From Anaerolineae bacterium (GTDB taxonomy: Bacteria > Chloroflexota > Anaerolineae > Caldilineales > Caldilineaceae): a stretch of DNA of 64,000 bases. This document shows, one piece after another, positions 43,086 to 52,049 of this stretch (positions are counted from its first letter, which is position 1; each line of letters starts with the position of its first letter). The DNA is taken from contig JAUIHI010000001.1 in the NCBI GenBank assembly GCA_030432295.1, positions 124,001 to 188,000 on the forward strand. Direction: 5' to 3'. The notes under the pieces were generated by a model that was given only the letters and a program-made list of their open reading frames with translations, was not told the origin of the DNA and made no database searches. The position numbers were made by a program, and so were the translations under genes.

Positions 43086-43835
43086 AATTTTCCGATTAAT
43101 CAACGCTGCCAAATGCCCTGCGCCGAAGCCGTTGTCGATATTCACCACAGAGACGCCCGATGCGCAGCTATTGAGCATTGTCAGCAGGGCGGAGACACCG
43201 CCGAAACTGGCCCCGTAGCCGACGGATGTGGGCACGGCGATGACCGGCGCATTCGTCAATCCACCCACCACCGACGCCAGTGCGCCCTCCATCCCGGCCA
43301 CGACGATAACCACATTGGCGGACTGAATGGCGGGAATGTGGGGGAAGATGCGGTGCAGCCCGGCCACGCCCACATCGCTGATGCGGTGGGGGCGGTGGCC
43401 CATCAGGTCGAGAGTCAGGGCCGCCTCTTCCAGCACAGGGAGGTCGCTGGTCCCCGCGCAGATGAGGACAACGCCTTCGCTGCGGGCTGCATCCGGCTCC
43501 CGGTCCATCCACAGGCAGCGGGCCAGTTCGTGCCAACGCAGATCGGCTACCCGTTCCTGTGCGGCGTCGAAGTGGGCGCGGCTGGCCCGGGTTCCCAACA
43601 GCCGGGAAGAGCGGGCCGCCAGCCGTTCGGCGATGGCGGCCACCTGTTCCGGTGTCTTACTCTCGCAGTAGATCGTCTCCGGGAAGCCGCTGCGCAGCGC
43701 CCGGTGATGGTCCAGCGTGGCGAAATCGCCCACAGCTTCGTAGGGCAGACCCCGCAGCTGGGACAGAGCGGCATCGACGGAGAGTGAGCCGTCGGACACA
43801 TTTTGCAGTAGGATGGAAAGTCGAGATTCGTCCAT
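43077..43835 (-). CDS. larB: Nickel-pincer cofactor biosynthesis protein LarB (carboxylase/hydrolase)
   Basis: A 252-residue protein with an N-terminal helical segment and a PurE-like C-terminal domain, the LarB layout. LarB carboxylates nicotinic acid adenine dinucleotide and releases AMP. Motifs include LDHHRALRSGFPE, VLICAGTSDLPVLEEAA, VVAGMEGALASVVGGL and VPTSVGYGASFGGVSALL. The start at 43835 lacks a clear ribosome-binding site; an upstream in-frame ATG lies in the neighbouring hairpin. First gene of larB-larE-larC; no larA racemase is in the window. Confidence 0.92.
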   Translation of the reverse strand: MDESRLSILLQNVSDGSLSVDAALSQLRGLPYEAVGDFATLDHHRALRSGFPETIYCESKTPEQVAAIAERLAARSSRLLGTRASRAHFDAAQERVADLRWHELARCLWMDREPDAARSEGVVLICAGTSDLPVLEEAALTLDLMGHRPHRISDVGVAGLHRIFPHIPAIQSANVVIVVAGMEGALASVVGGLTNAPVIAVPTSVGYGASFGGVSALLTMLNSCASGVSVVNIDNGFGAGHLAALINRKIVD

Positions 43836-43908
43836 AAAAAATGATGGTGAGATGATGGGGTGATGGAGTACGTTACCCAGCATCTTATCATCTCACCATC
43901 CAATTCCC
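43836..43908. repeat. Inverted repeat between aldo-keto reductase and larB
   Basis: GATGGTGAGATGATGGGGTG on the left and CATCTTATCATCTCACCATC on the right are complementary around a GGAGTACGTTACCC centre. It fills nearly the whole gap. Confidence 0.7.
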
Positions 43909-44919
43909 CTACCACCGATACTGATTGGGGCCGAAATCGGCCTCGTAGAAGGCGCTGACCATCCGTCCGGGGGGAACCAGGGAATCCACCAGTGCCCGGT
44001 CTTCGTCGGTGATAGTCACATCCAGCGCGTCCAGATTGTCCACCAACTGCTCCATTGTGCGGGGGCCAATGATCGGGCTGGTGACGCCCGCTCGATCCGC
44101 TACCCAGGCCAGGGCGAACTGGGCCATTGTGCAGCCTTTGGCTTCCACCAGGGGCTGCAAGCCTTCCACCACATCGTAGAGTTCGACGGTCTTGCGGGCA
44201 GAGAAACGGCTGTTGCCAGACGTATCTGCGTAGCGTGCGCCTTCGGGCGATGGATTTTCGCGCGTGTATTTGCCGGTCAGCAGCCCGCCGGCCAGGGGAC
44301 TCCACGGAATGGTGCCAATGCCGAAGGTCTGGGCCATTGGCAGCAGCTCCCGCTCGATGCGCCGGTCCAGAATGTTGTAGGGCGGCTGCTCGCAGATGAA
44401 GCGATTCAGCCCCAACTCTTTGGACGCCCACAGGCTTTCCACCACCTGCCAGGCCGCGAAGGTGCTGGTGCCGATGTAGCGCACTTTGCCCGCCCGCACC
44501 AGATCGTCCAGGGCGCGCAGGGTTTCGTCGATGGCGATTTCGGGCCGGGGGCGGTGCATCTGGTAGAGGTCGATATAGTCGGTCTGGAGGCGGCGCAGGC
44601 TGGCCTCGCACTGCTCGATGATGTGGCGGCGGCTGGTGCCTGCGGCGTTGGGATCGTCGTCGTCCATGCGCCCGTGGACTTTCGTGGCCAGCACAATTTT
44701 GTCCCGCTTGCCGTTGCGTTTCAGCGCCTCGCCGGTGATCTCCTCGCTGCGGCCACGGGTGTATACGTTGGCCGTGTCGAGAAAGTTGATGCCCGCGTCC
44801 AGCGCTCGGTCAATAATCGCGTAGGAATCGTCCGGAGTGGTGCTGCGGCCAAACATCATACAGCCCAGGCAGAGTACACTGACTTTGACGCCCGTGCGTC
44901 CGAGATTGCGAAGTTCCAT
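43909..44919 (-). CDS. Aldo/keto reductase, YghZ/PdxI-like
   Basis: A 336-residue NADPH-dependent reductase. Active-site Asp and Tyr lie in FLDTANVYTRGRSEE, Lys in VLATKVHG, and His in LYQMHRPRP. The strand GTSTFAAWQVVES and IIGPRTMEQLVDNLDALDV are the cofactor-binding C-terminal elements. It belongs to the large Gre3/YghZ group and may reduce sugar or methylglyoxal-type aldehydes. Its own promoter lies at 45017-45045. Confidence 0.9.
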   Translation of the reverse strand: MELRNLGRTGVKVSVLCLGCMMFGRSTTPDDSYAIIDRALDAGINFLDTANVYTRGRSEEITGEALKRNGKRDKIVLATKVHGRMDDDDPNAAGTSRRHIIEQCEASLRRLQTDYIDLYQMHRPRPEIAIDETLRALDDLVRAGKVRYIGTSTFAAWQVVESLWASKELGLNRFICEQPPYNILDRRIERELLPMAQTFGIGTIPWSPLAGGLLTGKYTRENPSPEGARYADTSGNSRFSARKTVELYDVVEGLQPLVEAKGCTMAQFALAWVADRAGVTSPIIGPRTMEQLVDNLDALDVTITDEDRALVDSLVPPGRMVSAFYEADFGPNQYRW

Positions 44920-45016
44920 TGGGGGCCTCCTATAGAAGGTGAATGGGTGAGAAGTGTTGGGGTGAAGTTTACTTCCCGATTGGCAGCGGCAGATGTGTGG
45001 CCGCTACGATAAATAT

Positions 45017-45045
45017 AGTGTAACCGCTTTTGGGGAAAATTTCAA
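45017..45045 (-). promoter_or_regulatory. Promoter of the aldo-keto reductase/lar region
   Basis: On the - strand TTGAAA (45040-45045) and TACACT (45017-45022) are 17 bases apart, about 100 bases before the ATG at 44919. Nothing else recognisable lies in 44920-45173. Confidence 0.65.
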
Positions 45046-45173
45046 GTGGGGATCAAAACCGGTGTAGTGAGAAAATAACGGCGCTGAAACTTTCAAGCGG
45101 CGGGCCGCACAATTGGGGGCCAGCATCCGCTCCGAGGATGGGGGGGCAGGTCGTCGAACTTCTGGCATAGACA

Positions 45174-45218
45174 AAAGAAAGAGGCAGTGGACATTTGTCC
45201 ACTGCCTCTTTCTTTTTT
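45174..45218 (-). terminator. Terminator of tRNA-Pro
   Basis: AAAGAAAGAGGCAGTGGAC and its exact complement around a 4-base loop form a 19-base stem, with T-rich sequence on both sides. It begins 4 bases from the tRNA 3' end. Confidence 0.85.
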
Positions 45219-45220
45219 GT

Positions 45221-45295
<75 letters not shown>

Positions 45296-45305
45296 GTGTC
45301 ACCAC

Positions 45306-45334
45306 AGTATACCCGTTGGGGGCTGCTTTGACAA
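45306..45334 (-). promoter_or_regulatory. Promoter of tRNA-Pro
   Basis: On the - strand TTGTCA (45329-45334) and TATACT (45306-45311) are 17 bases apart, ending 10 bases before the tRNA. Confidence 0.75.
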
Positions 45335-45383
45335 ATCTGGCGAGGGGAGCGGCAAGAGTTGTACATTTGCCCTGAAATAGGAT

Positions 45384-45453
45384 TTGTGAACACGGATAGA
45401 AAGGAACACGGAGCAACCAAACTTTCTGTGTTCCTTTCTATCCGTGTTTACAA
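45384..45453. terminator. Inverted repeat after the peroxidase gene, ACACGGA family
   Basis: TTGTGAACACGGATAGAAAG plus AACACGG on the left pairs with CCGTGTTTACAA-ended sequence on the right. It is very close to the hairpin at 54069-54137 (shared ACGGAT, AAGGAACACGGA). It lies between the - strand peroxidase stop and the tRNA-Pro promoter. Confidence 0.75.
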
Positions 45454-45494
45454 AATTGCATCCCCGTGGCGTGCAACCGCATCTGGGAACTGAT

Positions 45495-47735
45495 CTAAAA
45501 GAGCCGCTCCATAGCAAAGTTCAACACCTGCCAGTAACCTTTGGCTACCCATTCCGGCCAGCCGCTGGAAGGCAGAAGCGGCGGGAAGACCGATGCGCCG
45601 GGCTGGTCGAAGCGGTTGCTCCAGGCACTGGCATCCCACAGAATGTCCGCGCCGGGGACGCCCAGCTCGGCCAGGAAGGGCGCGGGGTTGTTTCCGTTGT
45701 TCGCCAGTTGGTTGTCGTGAATCCAGTTGCGCTCGGGCAGGTCGGCCACGTCGATGACCGATGGGTCGTAGCCCACTGTCAAGCGGAAGATGGCGACCCC
45801 GGCTGAGTCGTTGCCGGTGATGATATTGTCGTAGACTTCCACTTCGTCCGTTGCCAGCAGCACCACACCTGTGCCCGGCGGGATCAGCGCGGCGGCCATG
45901 CCCGCTTCGGCAAAGTTCGCCAGATTGTTCTCCTCCACCCGGTTGTTGTAGACCTTCCCGCCCACAGAGACTTTGCTGGTCAAATTGGGTAGCAGGTCGA
46001 AGAAAATGCCCGCGCTGTTGCCGTAGGTGTGGTTGTTGTAGACTTCGGCGTTGACGCTGTTTTCGATCTCTATGCCGATAACGCTGCCGTAGGCCACCGA
46101 ATCCCGTACCACAATATCCTCGCTCTGGCCCACATAAATCCCTGCGTCGTTGACGCCGGTGGCCTCGACCCGTTCGATGAGGACGCCGGTGCTATGCACG
46201 GGATAGATGCCGTAGACGCCCGTCTTCTCCACATAGACATCCCGGATCACCACATTGCGCACACCTTCGACCAGAATGCCGTTGGCTTTGTAGTTCTTCA
46301 CGGCCAACTGCTCAATCGTAAAATTGTTGCCGCTGGAGACAACGCCGTCGGCAAAATTGTTCTCTCCATCCAGCACAGGCCACTCCCCAGCCGGGTTGGG
46401 GATGCCCCGCAGGGTGAAGTCGCTGATGTCTACCACTACGTGCTGGTTGTAGACGCCATATTCAATCTCCACTGTGTCACCGGGCCGGGCCTGATCCACC
46501 GCGGCCTGGATACTCTCGCCTGGGGCCACGCGCAGGGTGCGGGGCGGGCCGGGTTCAGCGACGGCTGCCGGCGCGTTGCTCTGCTCCACGGCTGTGCGGG
46601 CCGGGTTCTCCACCCGCTGGATTACAGGCAGACCGGAGGGCACGCTGGCGGGAATCTCTGGCATCTGGCTTTCGTCGGTCAGTGCGTGGAGAAAGGCGAC
46701 CAGATCGGCCTTCTCCTGTTCGCTCAGGTCGAAGCCCCGCACAAAGCTGTCCACCGCCTCGTTGCCAAAGTTGCGCCCACCGCCGTCGGCATAGAACTGC
46801 ACCACATCTTCCAGAGTGGCCAGACTGCCGTTGTGCATATAGGGCGCAGAGAGGGCCACATTGCGCAGGCTGGGCACCCGGAAGGAGCCGACCGGCGCAT
46901 CGGCCTGCACGCCGGGCCGCCCCGGATCGTTGACGCCCTCGGCTTCGGGGACACCGATGGCCCGGAAGGTGTTGTTGGCAAAGAGGGGTGCGGTGTGGCA
47001 TTCAAAGCAGCGGGTGGCTGCGCTGCGGAAGAGGTCCAGCCCCCGCTTCTGGCTGGCCGTCAGCGCGTTGACATCGCCCGTGGCGAAGCGGTCGAAGGCG
47101 CTGTTGTCGGAGACGAGGGTGCGCTGGAAGGCGGCCAGGGCACGGCGTAGATTGTCAAAGTTGACGGCTTCGCTCTGGCCGGGGAAGGCTGCGGTGAAAA
47201 GCTCGCCATAGGCCGGGATAGCGGCCAGCTCAGCGACAGTCCCATCCGGCTCACCAGCCATCTCTGCCGGGTGGGTCAGGGGTGTGGCCGCCTGATCTTC
47301 CAGTGTGGCAGCCCGGCCATCCCAAAAGAGCGACGTGGCCCAGCCCACATTCCACAGGCCGGGGGTGTGGCGGGGCAGCTCTGCGCCGTCCACGCCTACC
47401 GGATGAATTTTGCCGTCGGCAAAGCCCAGGTCTGGCTGATGACAGGAGGCGCAACTGATGTCATTGGCCCCGGAAAGAATCGGATCGAAAAAGAGTTGGC
47501 GGCCCAGTTCCACAGCCTCGGCGCTGGTCGGCGTGTCGTCCGGTTGCACCAGCGGGGGGAAGGTGCGTTCCAGCCCGCTCCAACTGGGATCCACGCTGCT
47601 GGCTCCAGCGCCGCCCGTGCGCGGGTCCACCAGCGGGTCCTCGGCAGCGGGCATCGCCCCCAGCACAGCCAGACCGCCCACCACCAGCAGCAGCAGAATC
47701 AACAAAAAAATCGCAATGCGTTTCAGCCAGGCCAT
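45495..47735 (-). CDS. Di-haem cytochrome c peroxidase/MauG-like protein fused to a parallel beta-helix domain
   Basis: A 746-residue exported protein. After a signal anchor (about 5-28), residues 60-375 form a di-haem CCP/MauG domain with haem motifs CASCH (95-99) and CFECH (243-247), plus YMHNGSLATLEDVV and DLVAFLHALTD. A Pro/Ala-rich linker (about 385-415) leads to a right-handed beta-helix (about 415-690) with repeated VVIRDVYVEKTGVYGI-type coils and Asn-rich turns. CCPs reduce peroxide or oxidise partner proteins; beta-helices usually bind polysaccharides. A GGAG site precedes the ATG. Confidence 0.88.
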   Translation of the reverse strand: MAWLKRIAIFLLILLLLVVGGLAVLGAMPAAEDPLVDPRTGGAGASSVDPSWSGLERTFPPLVQPDDTPTSAEAVELGRQLFFDPILSGANDISCASCHQPDLGFADGKIHPVGVDGAELPRHTPGLWNVGWATSLFWDGRAATLEDQAATPLTHPAEMAGEPDGTVAELAAIPAYGELFTAAFPGQSEAVNFDNLRRALAAFQRTLVSDNSAFDRFATGDVNALTASQKRGLDLFRSAATRCFECHTAPLFANNTFRAIGVPEAEGVNDPGRPGVQADAPVGSFRVPSLRNVALSAPYMHNGSLATLEDVVQFYADGGGRNFGNEAVDSFVRGFDLSEQEKADLVAFLHALTDESQMPEIPASVPSGLPVIQRVENPARTAVEQSNAPAAVAEPGPPRTLRVAPGESIQAAVDQARPGDTVEIEYGVYNQHVVVDISDFTLRGIPNPAGEWPVLDGENNFADGVVSSGNNFTIEQLAVKNYKANGILVEGVRNVVIRDVYVEKTGVYGIYPVHSTGVLIERVEATGVNDAGIYVGQSEDIVVRDSVAYGSVIGIEIENSVNAEVYNNHTYGNSAGIFFDLLPNLTSKVSVGGKVYNNRVEENNLANFAEAGMAAALIPPGTGVVLLATDEVEVYDNIITGNDSAGVAIFRLTVGYDPSVIDVADLPERNWIHDNQLANNGNNPAPFLAELGVPGADILWDASAWSNRFDQPGASVFPPLLPSSGWPEWVAKGYWQVLNFAMERLF

Positions 47736-48163
47736 AGGAGAGACTCCGGGGTAGGGTTATTGGATATCGGATAGTAGGTATTGGGCAGGGACGATTGAAG
47801 GACGAATGGGCGAAATAGTGTCGGGCGGAAAAGGCGTACCGCAATTCTCCACTGCGAGTAAGTCACAGATGAAGAACCACTGCCGCTACGCCGTACGCAG
47901 CAAAGATCGATGTCTCGTACATTAGCTGTTGATTAACGAAGAAAGACCAGCGCCGGTTGAGTAGCCGGGGGCTGTTTCCCGGCGTATCGAAACCAAGCGG
48001 GTAGAGACGAAATCAGCTACTTACCCGTTCGCTTGGTTTCGATACGCCTCGAAGACGCAGAATCCGAAGGATTCTGTCAGCTACTCAACCAGCGCTCACT
48101 GGTCCGATCTGCATACAACCTTGTGGCTTCGCCACCTCATGAAATACCCAATCCCCAATCCCC
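47736..48163. other. Non-coding gap with nested repeats
   Basis: No gene is supported in these 428 bases. Near 47758 a left arm of the TATTGGG family (GGATATCGGATAGTAGGTAT) appears. Its complementary partner (GAAATACCCAATCCCC) lies near 48142, so the large palindrome at 47946-48103 seems to sit inside an older hairpin. Confidence 0.55.
47946..48103. repeat. REP-like palindrome, GGTTTCGATACG/CTCAACC family
   Basis: The left half contains ACCAGCGCCGGTTGAGTAGC and CGTATCGAAACCAAGCGGGT. The right half contains TACCCGTTCGCTTGGTTTCG and CTACTCAACCAGCGCTCACT. One arm recurs at 52050-52106, and a degenerate copy sits inside the MITE-like element at 4131-4335. The motif resembles intergenic palindromes known from other GC-rich bacteria. 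Confidence 0.75.
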
Positions 48164-48544
48164 TCACTTCAACGTCAGCAGAAATTCTACCAGACTCGTC
48201 AATTGGGGGGAAGTTAACTGCTTGGCGATATTGACGGGCATGGCGTCCGGGTAGTCCTCTACGACGTAGAGGCCGGGGCGCAGAATGCTCATCTCCAAAT
48301 ACTCCTGGGCCGAAACGCCCTCCATGCGGCTGGCCGCGAGACTGGCGATCCCGGCCAGGCTGGGGCCGATGATGCGCACGTCGGGTTCCAGGGAGTGGCA
48401 GGTGGCGCAGTTGCCAGGTGACGCGCCAAAGAGCCGCTTGCCCTCGGCCTGGGCCGGGGTCAGTGGGGTAGGGGTCGGTTCGGCGTGTTGGCTACAGGCG
48501 GCGAGCAGAAATAAGCATAGAACGAGGAAAGTTACAATACGCAC
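48164..48544 (-). CDS. Monohaem cytochrome c lipoprotein
   Basis: A 126-residue exported lipoprotein starting at GTG 48544 after a GAGG site. The lipobox LLAAC places the lipidated Cys near residue 17. A Pro/Thr linker precedes a class I cytochrome c fold with haem motif CATCH and a distal Met candidate in DAMPVNIAKQ. Such proteins shuttle electrons at the outer face of the membrane. It is upstream of the CCP-beta-helix gene on the same strand and may be its electron partner. Confidence 0.88.
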   Translation of the reverse strand: MRIVTFLVLCLFLLAACSQHAEPTPTPLTPAQAEGKRLFGASPGNCATCHSLEPDVRIIGPSLAGIASLAASRMEGVSAQEYLEMSILRPGLYVVEDYPDAMPVNIAKQLTSPQLTSLVEFLLTLK

Positions 48545-48706
48545 ATCAGCCTCGGTAAAATAAGATCGGTGATAAGGAAAACCGGCTACTTCCAGAAACA
48601 GGCACCCTGGCGCTCTGTCGGGGTACTTTCGTTTTTGCCGAAGCATTATACAGTGGAGCGATACTGAGGGCGAAAAGGAAAGGGCATATTCGTCTGGGAT
48701 AGCAGC

Positions 48707-48735
48707 TTGCGTCCCCTTTTGCTCTGGGCCATAAT
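48707..48735 (+). promoter_or_regulatory. Candidate promoter of the GMC oxidoreductase operon
   Basis: TTGCGT (48707-48712) and CATAAT (48730-48735) are 17 bases apart; the predicted start lies about 27 bases before ATG 48769. Both hexamers deviate from consensus. Confidence 0.45.
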
Positions 48736-48768
48736 AGAGCCACAGACCGTCTCCTTCCCGCCACAGAA

Positions 48769-50289
48769 ATGGAAGCGCGCATGTCCCACTTCGACACACT
48801 GATTATCGGCTCTGGCTCCGCTGGCGGTGTCCTGGCCGCCCGCCTCTCGGAGGACCCCACCCACCGGGTGCTGCTGCTGGAAGCCGGACCCGACTACACC
48901 AGCGCCGAGGAATTGCCCGACGATCTTCGCTACGGCTTTGGCACGCCCTCCGGCATCCTCAGCCTGACCCACGACTGGGGCTACACTGCCACGGCTACAC
49001 CAACAGCACCACCCATCCCGATTCCCCGGGGCCGGGTGATCGGCGGCAGCAGTTCGGTCAACGCTACGATTTTTCTGCGGGGCATTCCAGAGGATTTCGC
49101 CCATTGGGTTGCTCTGGGCAACGACGGCTGGTCCTGGGATGCGGTGCTGCCCTACTATTGCAAAATTGAAAGTGACCAGGACTTCCAGGACGAATTCCAC
49201 GGCAGCGACGGGCCGATTGCCGTGGGCCGCTATTGGGCCGAAGATTGGCCGGAAGATCAGCGGGCCTGGTACGCAGCCTGTCTGGCCGCGGGCTTTGCCG
49301 AATCCCCGGATATGAACCGGCCCCACACGACCGGCGTAGGGCCATACCCGCTCAACTCCCGCAGCCGGGTGCGTTATAGCACGGCCCTGGCCTATCTGAT
49401 GCCCGTGCGTGGACGGCCCAACCTGAATATTCGCGGCAAGGCGGTGGTGCAGCGCATCTGTTTCAATGGGACACGGGCGACCGGCGTGGAGGCGCTGATC
49501 GATGGTTCTGCGGAGAAAATTTCAGCGACGAGGGTGATCCTCTGTGGGGGCGCGATTGCCTCGCCTCAGCTACTGATGCTCTCCGGAATCGGCCCCGCGG
49601 ATCACCTGAAGCGTCTGGACATTCCTGTGGCGCTGGATCGGCCCGGTGTGGGCGACGGCCTGCGCGACCATCCGACCACCGGCCTGCTCTGGCGGGTGCG
49701 GCCCGATTTCCCCTACAATGGCAGCGCGCATTTCCATCAGGTGGGGCTGCGTTACAGCGCAGCTGGCTCCGACTTCTTCAACGATATGATTGTCTATTTT
49801 GGGGTGCGCCCAGATGCGCAGACGCTCTTTGTGCGCCCGACCATCAACTTTGCCCTGAGCACCGGGCAGTTGCGCTTGACTTCGACGGATGTGAACGTCC
49901 AGCCTGCGCTCAATTACGACTACTATTCCCACCCCTTCGACCGCCAGCGCCAGCGGGAGGCCCTGCGTCTCTGTCTGGAACTGATGCAACACCCCGACTT
50001 TGCGCCGATCATCCGGGAGAGCCTGCAACACCCCGGCGACGCGCTGGACGACGACGAGGCCCTGGACCGTTGGATTCTGGCCCACGCGGATACGGGCCAT
50101 CATTCCTCCAGCACCTGCCGGATGGGGCCGGAGAGCGACCCGCTGTCTGTGGTCGATCAGCAGGGGAAAGTATACGGTACAGAGGGGCTGTGGGTGGTAG
50201 ATGCCTCCATCCTCCCCGAAACCGTGCGGGCCAATATCAATGCCACTGTGCTGATGGCGGCGGAGAAGATCGCCGACGGGTTGCGGTAG
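48769..50289 (+). CDS. GMC-family FAD-dependent oxidoreductase (choline dehydrogenase-like)
   Basis: A 506-residue flavoprotein with FAD motif LIIGSGSAGGVLAARL near the N-terminus, GMC signature 1 RGRVIGGSSSVNATIF and signature 2 near GGAIASPQLLMLSGIGP. The active-site His lies in GHHSSSTCRMG, and the second catalytic position is Asn in RANINATV. No Tat or Sec signal is seen. The family oxidises choline, alcohols or sugars. Start at 48769; an in-frame ATG at 48781 is an alternative. It heads a + strand run with four other genes. Confidence 0.88.
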   Translation: MEARMSHFDTLIIGSGSAGGVLAARLSEDPTHRVLLLEAGPDYTSAEELPDDLRYGFGTPSGILSLTHDWGYTATATPTAPPIPIPRGRVIGGSSSVNATIFLRGIPEDFAHWVALGNDGWSWDAVLPYYCKIESDQDFQDEFHGSDGPIAVGRYWAEDWPEDQRAWYAACLAAGFAESPDMNRPHTTGVGPYPLNSRSRVRYSTALAYLMPVRGRPNLNIRGKAVVQRICFNGTRATGVEALIDGSAEKISATRVILCGGAIASPQLLMLSGIGPADHLKRLDIPVALDRPGVGDGLRDHPTTGLLWRVRPDFPYNGSAHFHQVGLRYSAAGSDFFNDMIVYFGVRPDAQTLFVRPTINFALSTGQLRLTSTDVNVQPALNYDYYSHPFDRQRQREALRLCLELMQHPDFAPIIRESLQHPGDALDDDEALDRWILAHADTGHHSSSTCRMGPESDPLSVVDQQGKVYGTEGLWVVDASILPETVRANINATVLMAAEKIADGLR

Positions 50290-50327
50290 ACGACGGACGC
50301 CATTATTTTTTACAGGAGTAAGAACTG

Positions 50328-51146
50328 ATGTACACCTCCAAACCTGCCTATCCAACCCCTGCCCACGCGGCCGCGGCCCAGGCCATTGCCGAGCATTTTG
50401 CCGATGAAACCGAGGCAGTGCTGCTGCTCAACTCCTGCGCCCGGGGCAAAGCCAGCCCGGACAGTTGCCTGGATATGGCCCTGCTTCTGCGTCCGGAGCA
50501 GTACGCGGCCAGGGGAGCCAGTCTCGAAAACGTCTGGGAGGAGTGGTACGGATCCGCGCCCGTCTTCCGAGGATTGGAAGCCGCGGGCCACTTCGCCGAA
50601 GTTCACCTGGACGTGATTAGCGGCGTCTATGCCCCGACGGAGCACGGCTGGACCAGCGGACCCGATGCTTTCGAGTTGGAGATTGGCAACCACCTGCTCT
50701 ACGCCCATCCGCTTGTCCAGTCTGGCGGCTATTGGGATGAACTGCGTACCCAATGGCTGCCATACTACAGCGAAGAGATGCGGGCCGAGCGGCTGGCGAT
50801 GGTGCGCAAATTCTGCCTGAACAATCTGGACCACATCCCCCTGTACAGTCCCCGGGGACTCCCCTTCCAATGCCTGGACAGACTCTACAACGCCCATCGA
50901 GAGTTTTTGCAGGCGCTCTTCATCAGCCGCCGGGTCTACCCCATCGCCTACGACAAATGGATCCACGAACAGGTGGTGGAGATTTTGGGCCTGCCGGAAC
51001 TCTACACTCAGTTGCTCGAACTCTTCCAAATTCAGGATTTGCAGAGCAGCGAGATTGTGGAAAAGAGCGAACATCTGCGAGAATTGCTGAATCGGTATGC
51101 ACCGGACCCAAGACTTGAGCCACTGATAAACACTGATGAACTCTGA
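50328..51146 (+). CDS. Nucleotidyltransferase-fold protein of unknown substrate
   Basis: A 272-residue protein whose N-terminal part, LLLNSCARGKASPDSCLDMALLL, follows the nucleotidyltransferase pattern GSxARGxxxxxSDxDL, but with Asn for the first Gly and Cys for Asp. The helical C-terminal half, with AYDKWIHEQVVEILGLPELY, resembles DUF4037-like or KNTase C-terminal domains. The altered motif could mean altered or lost activity. An AGGAG site precedes the ATG. The PHP gene starts 11 bases before its end. Confidence 0.65.
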   Translation: MYTSKPAYPTPAHAAAAQAIAEHFADETEAVLLLNSCARGKASPDSCLDMALLLRPEQYAARGASLENVWEEWYGSAPVFRGLEAAGHFAEVHLDVISGVYAPTEHGWTSGPDAFELEIGNHLLYAHPLVQSGGYWDELRTQWLPYYSEEMRAERLAMVRKFCLNNLDHIPLYSPRGLPFQCLDRLYNAHREFLQALFISRRVYPIAYDKWIHEQVVEILGLPELYTQLLELFQIQDLQSSEIVEKSEHLRELLNRYAPDPRLEPLINTDEL

Positions 51147-52044
51147 TAACGGCATTGCCCCATTCCCTATCGATCTTCAGGTCCACAGCACCCGCTCGGA
51201 CGGGACGGAGACGCCCACTGAACTGGTGGAACACGCGGCCCGGCTGGGGATTCGGGTGCTTTCCCTGACCGATCACGACAGCGTGCTCGGCGTGGACGAG
51301 GCCCTGGCAGCGGGGCAACGGCTGGGCGTGCGGGTGATCCCGGCCATTGAATACAGCATCACCGGCGAGCGCAAGCGGGACCTGCTGGACATCAACATTC
51401 TGGGCTACGGCATCCGCCACAACGACCCGGAATTCCAGCGGATTCTGCAACGGGTTATCGACAGCCGGGTGGAGCAGAAGGTGCGCCAGGTGGAGCGGCT
51501 GCAAAGTTACGGCGTCGTCGTGCCTGTGGACGAGGTGCTGGCCCTGGCCGACGGCGTGCCAGGTCGCCCCCACATCGCGCAGATTGCCCTGAAGCACAAC
51601 CCGGACCGTTTTCAGAGCATCAGCGACGTCTTCCACCAATTTCTGGCCGGGGACGCGCCCAATTCGGTCTATGTGGGGCGCACATTCAGCCTCTCGCTGG
51701 AAGAGTCCATCGAACTGACCCATCAGGTGGGAGGCGTGGCTATCCTGGCCCATCCGGGCATCTACCAGCGGGTGCGGGACATCGACAGTCTGCTGGCCCG
51801 GATGGTGGATGTGGGGCTGGACGGGCTGGAAGTGCGCTATCCCTACGCCAGAGAGAAGCGGCGCAGCCTTCCCCAAACAGATGCGGCAGCCGTGACCTCC
51901 CATTTTGCCGCGGCGGCTGAACGCTACAACCTGCTCGTCACAGGTGGCAGTGATTATCACGGCGCACGCAAACCCAACCGTCTGGGCGAATCTGGGATGA
52001 CCGCAGACGAATGGCAGACCCTCTGCGCCCGCTGCGGCTGGTAA
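51136..52044 (+). CDS. PHP-domain phosphoesterase (YciV/RNase AM-like)
   Basis: A 302-residue PHP hydrolase with metal-binding DLQVHSTRSDG, SLTDHDSV, IPAIEYS, ILAHPG and GGSDYHG motifs, the full set for a trinuclear site. Relatives are 5'-3' nucleases and 3',5'-nucleoside bisphosphate phosphatases. Overlap with the preceding gene suggests co-translation, and the ATG lies within the previous gene's last codons. Confidence 0.9.
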   Translation: MNSDNGIAPFPIDLQVHSTRSDGTETPTELVEHAARLGIRVLSLTDHDSVLGVDEALAAGQRLGVRVIPAIEYSITGERKRDLLDINILGYGIRHNDPEFQRILQRVIDSRVEQKVRQVERLQSYGVVVPVDEVLALADGVPGRPHIAQIALKHNPDRFQSISDVFHQFLAGDAPNSVYVGRTFSLSLEESIELTHQVGGVAILAHPGIYQRVRDIDSLLARMVDVGLDGLEVRYPYAREKRRSLPQTDAAAVTSHFAAAAERYNLLVTGGSDYHGARKPNRLGESGMTADEWQTLCARCGW

Positions 52045-52049
52045 ACTTT

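Noticed and set aside
39405-45000. larA as one of the aldo/keto reductases
   Set aside because: Both have complete Asp-Tyr-Lys-His reductase motifs and no nickel-pincer binding features.
46029-47150. 373-codon frame on the + strand within the peroxidase gene
   Set aside because: Antisense shadow of the CCP-beta-helix protein, whose CXXCH motifs and signal peptide fix the true strand.
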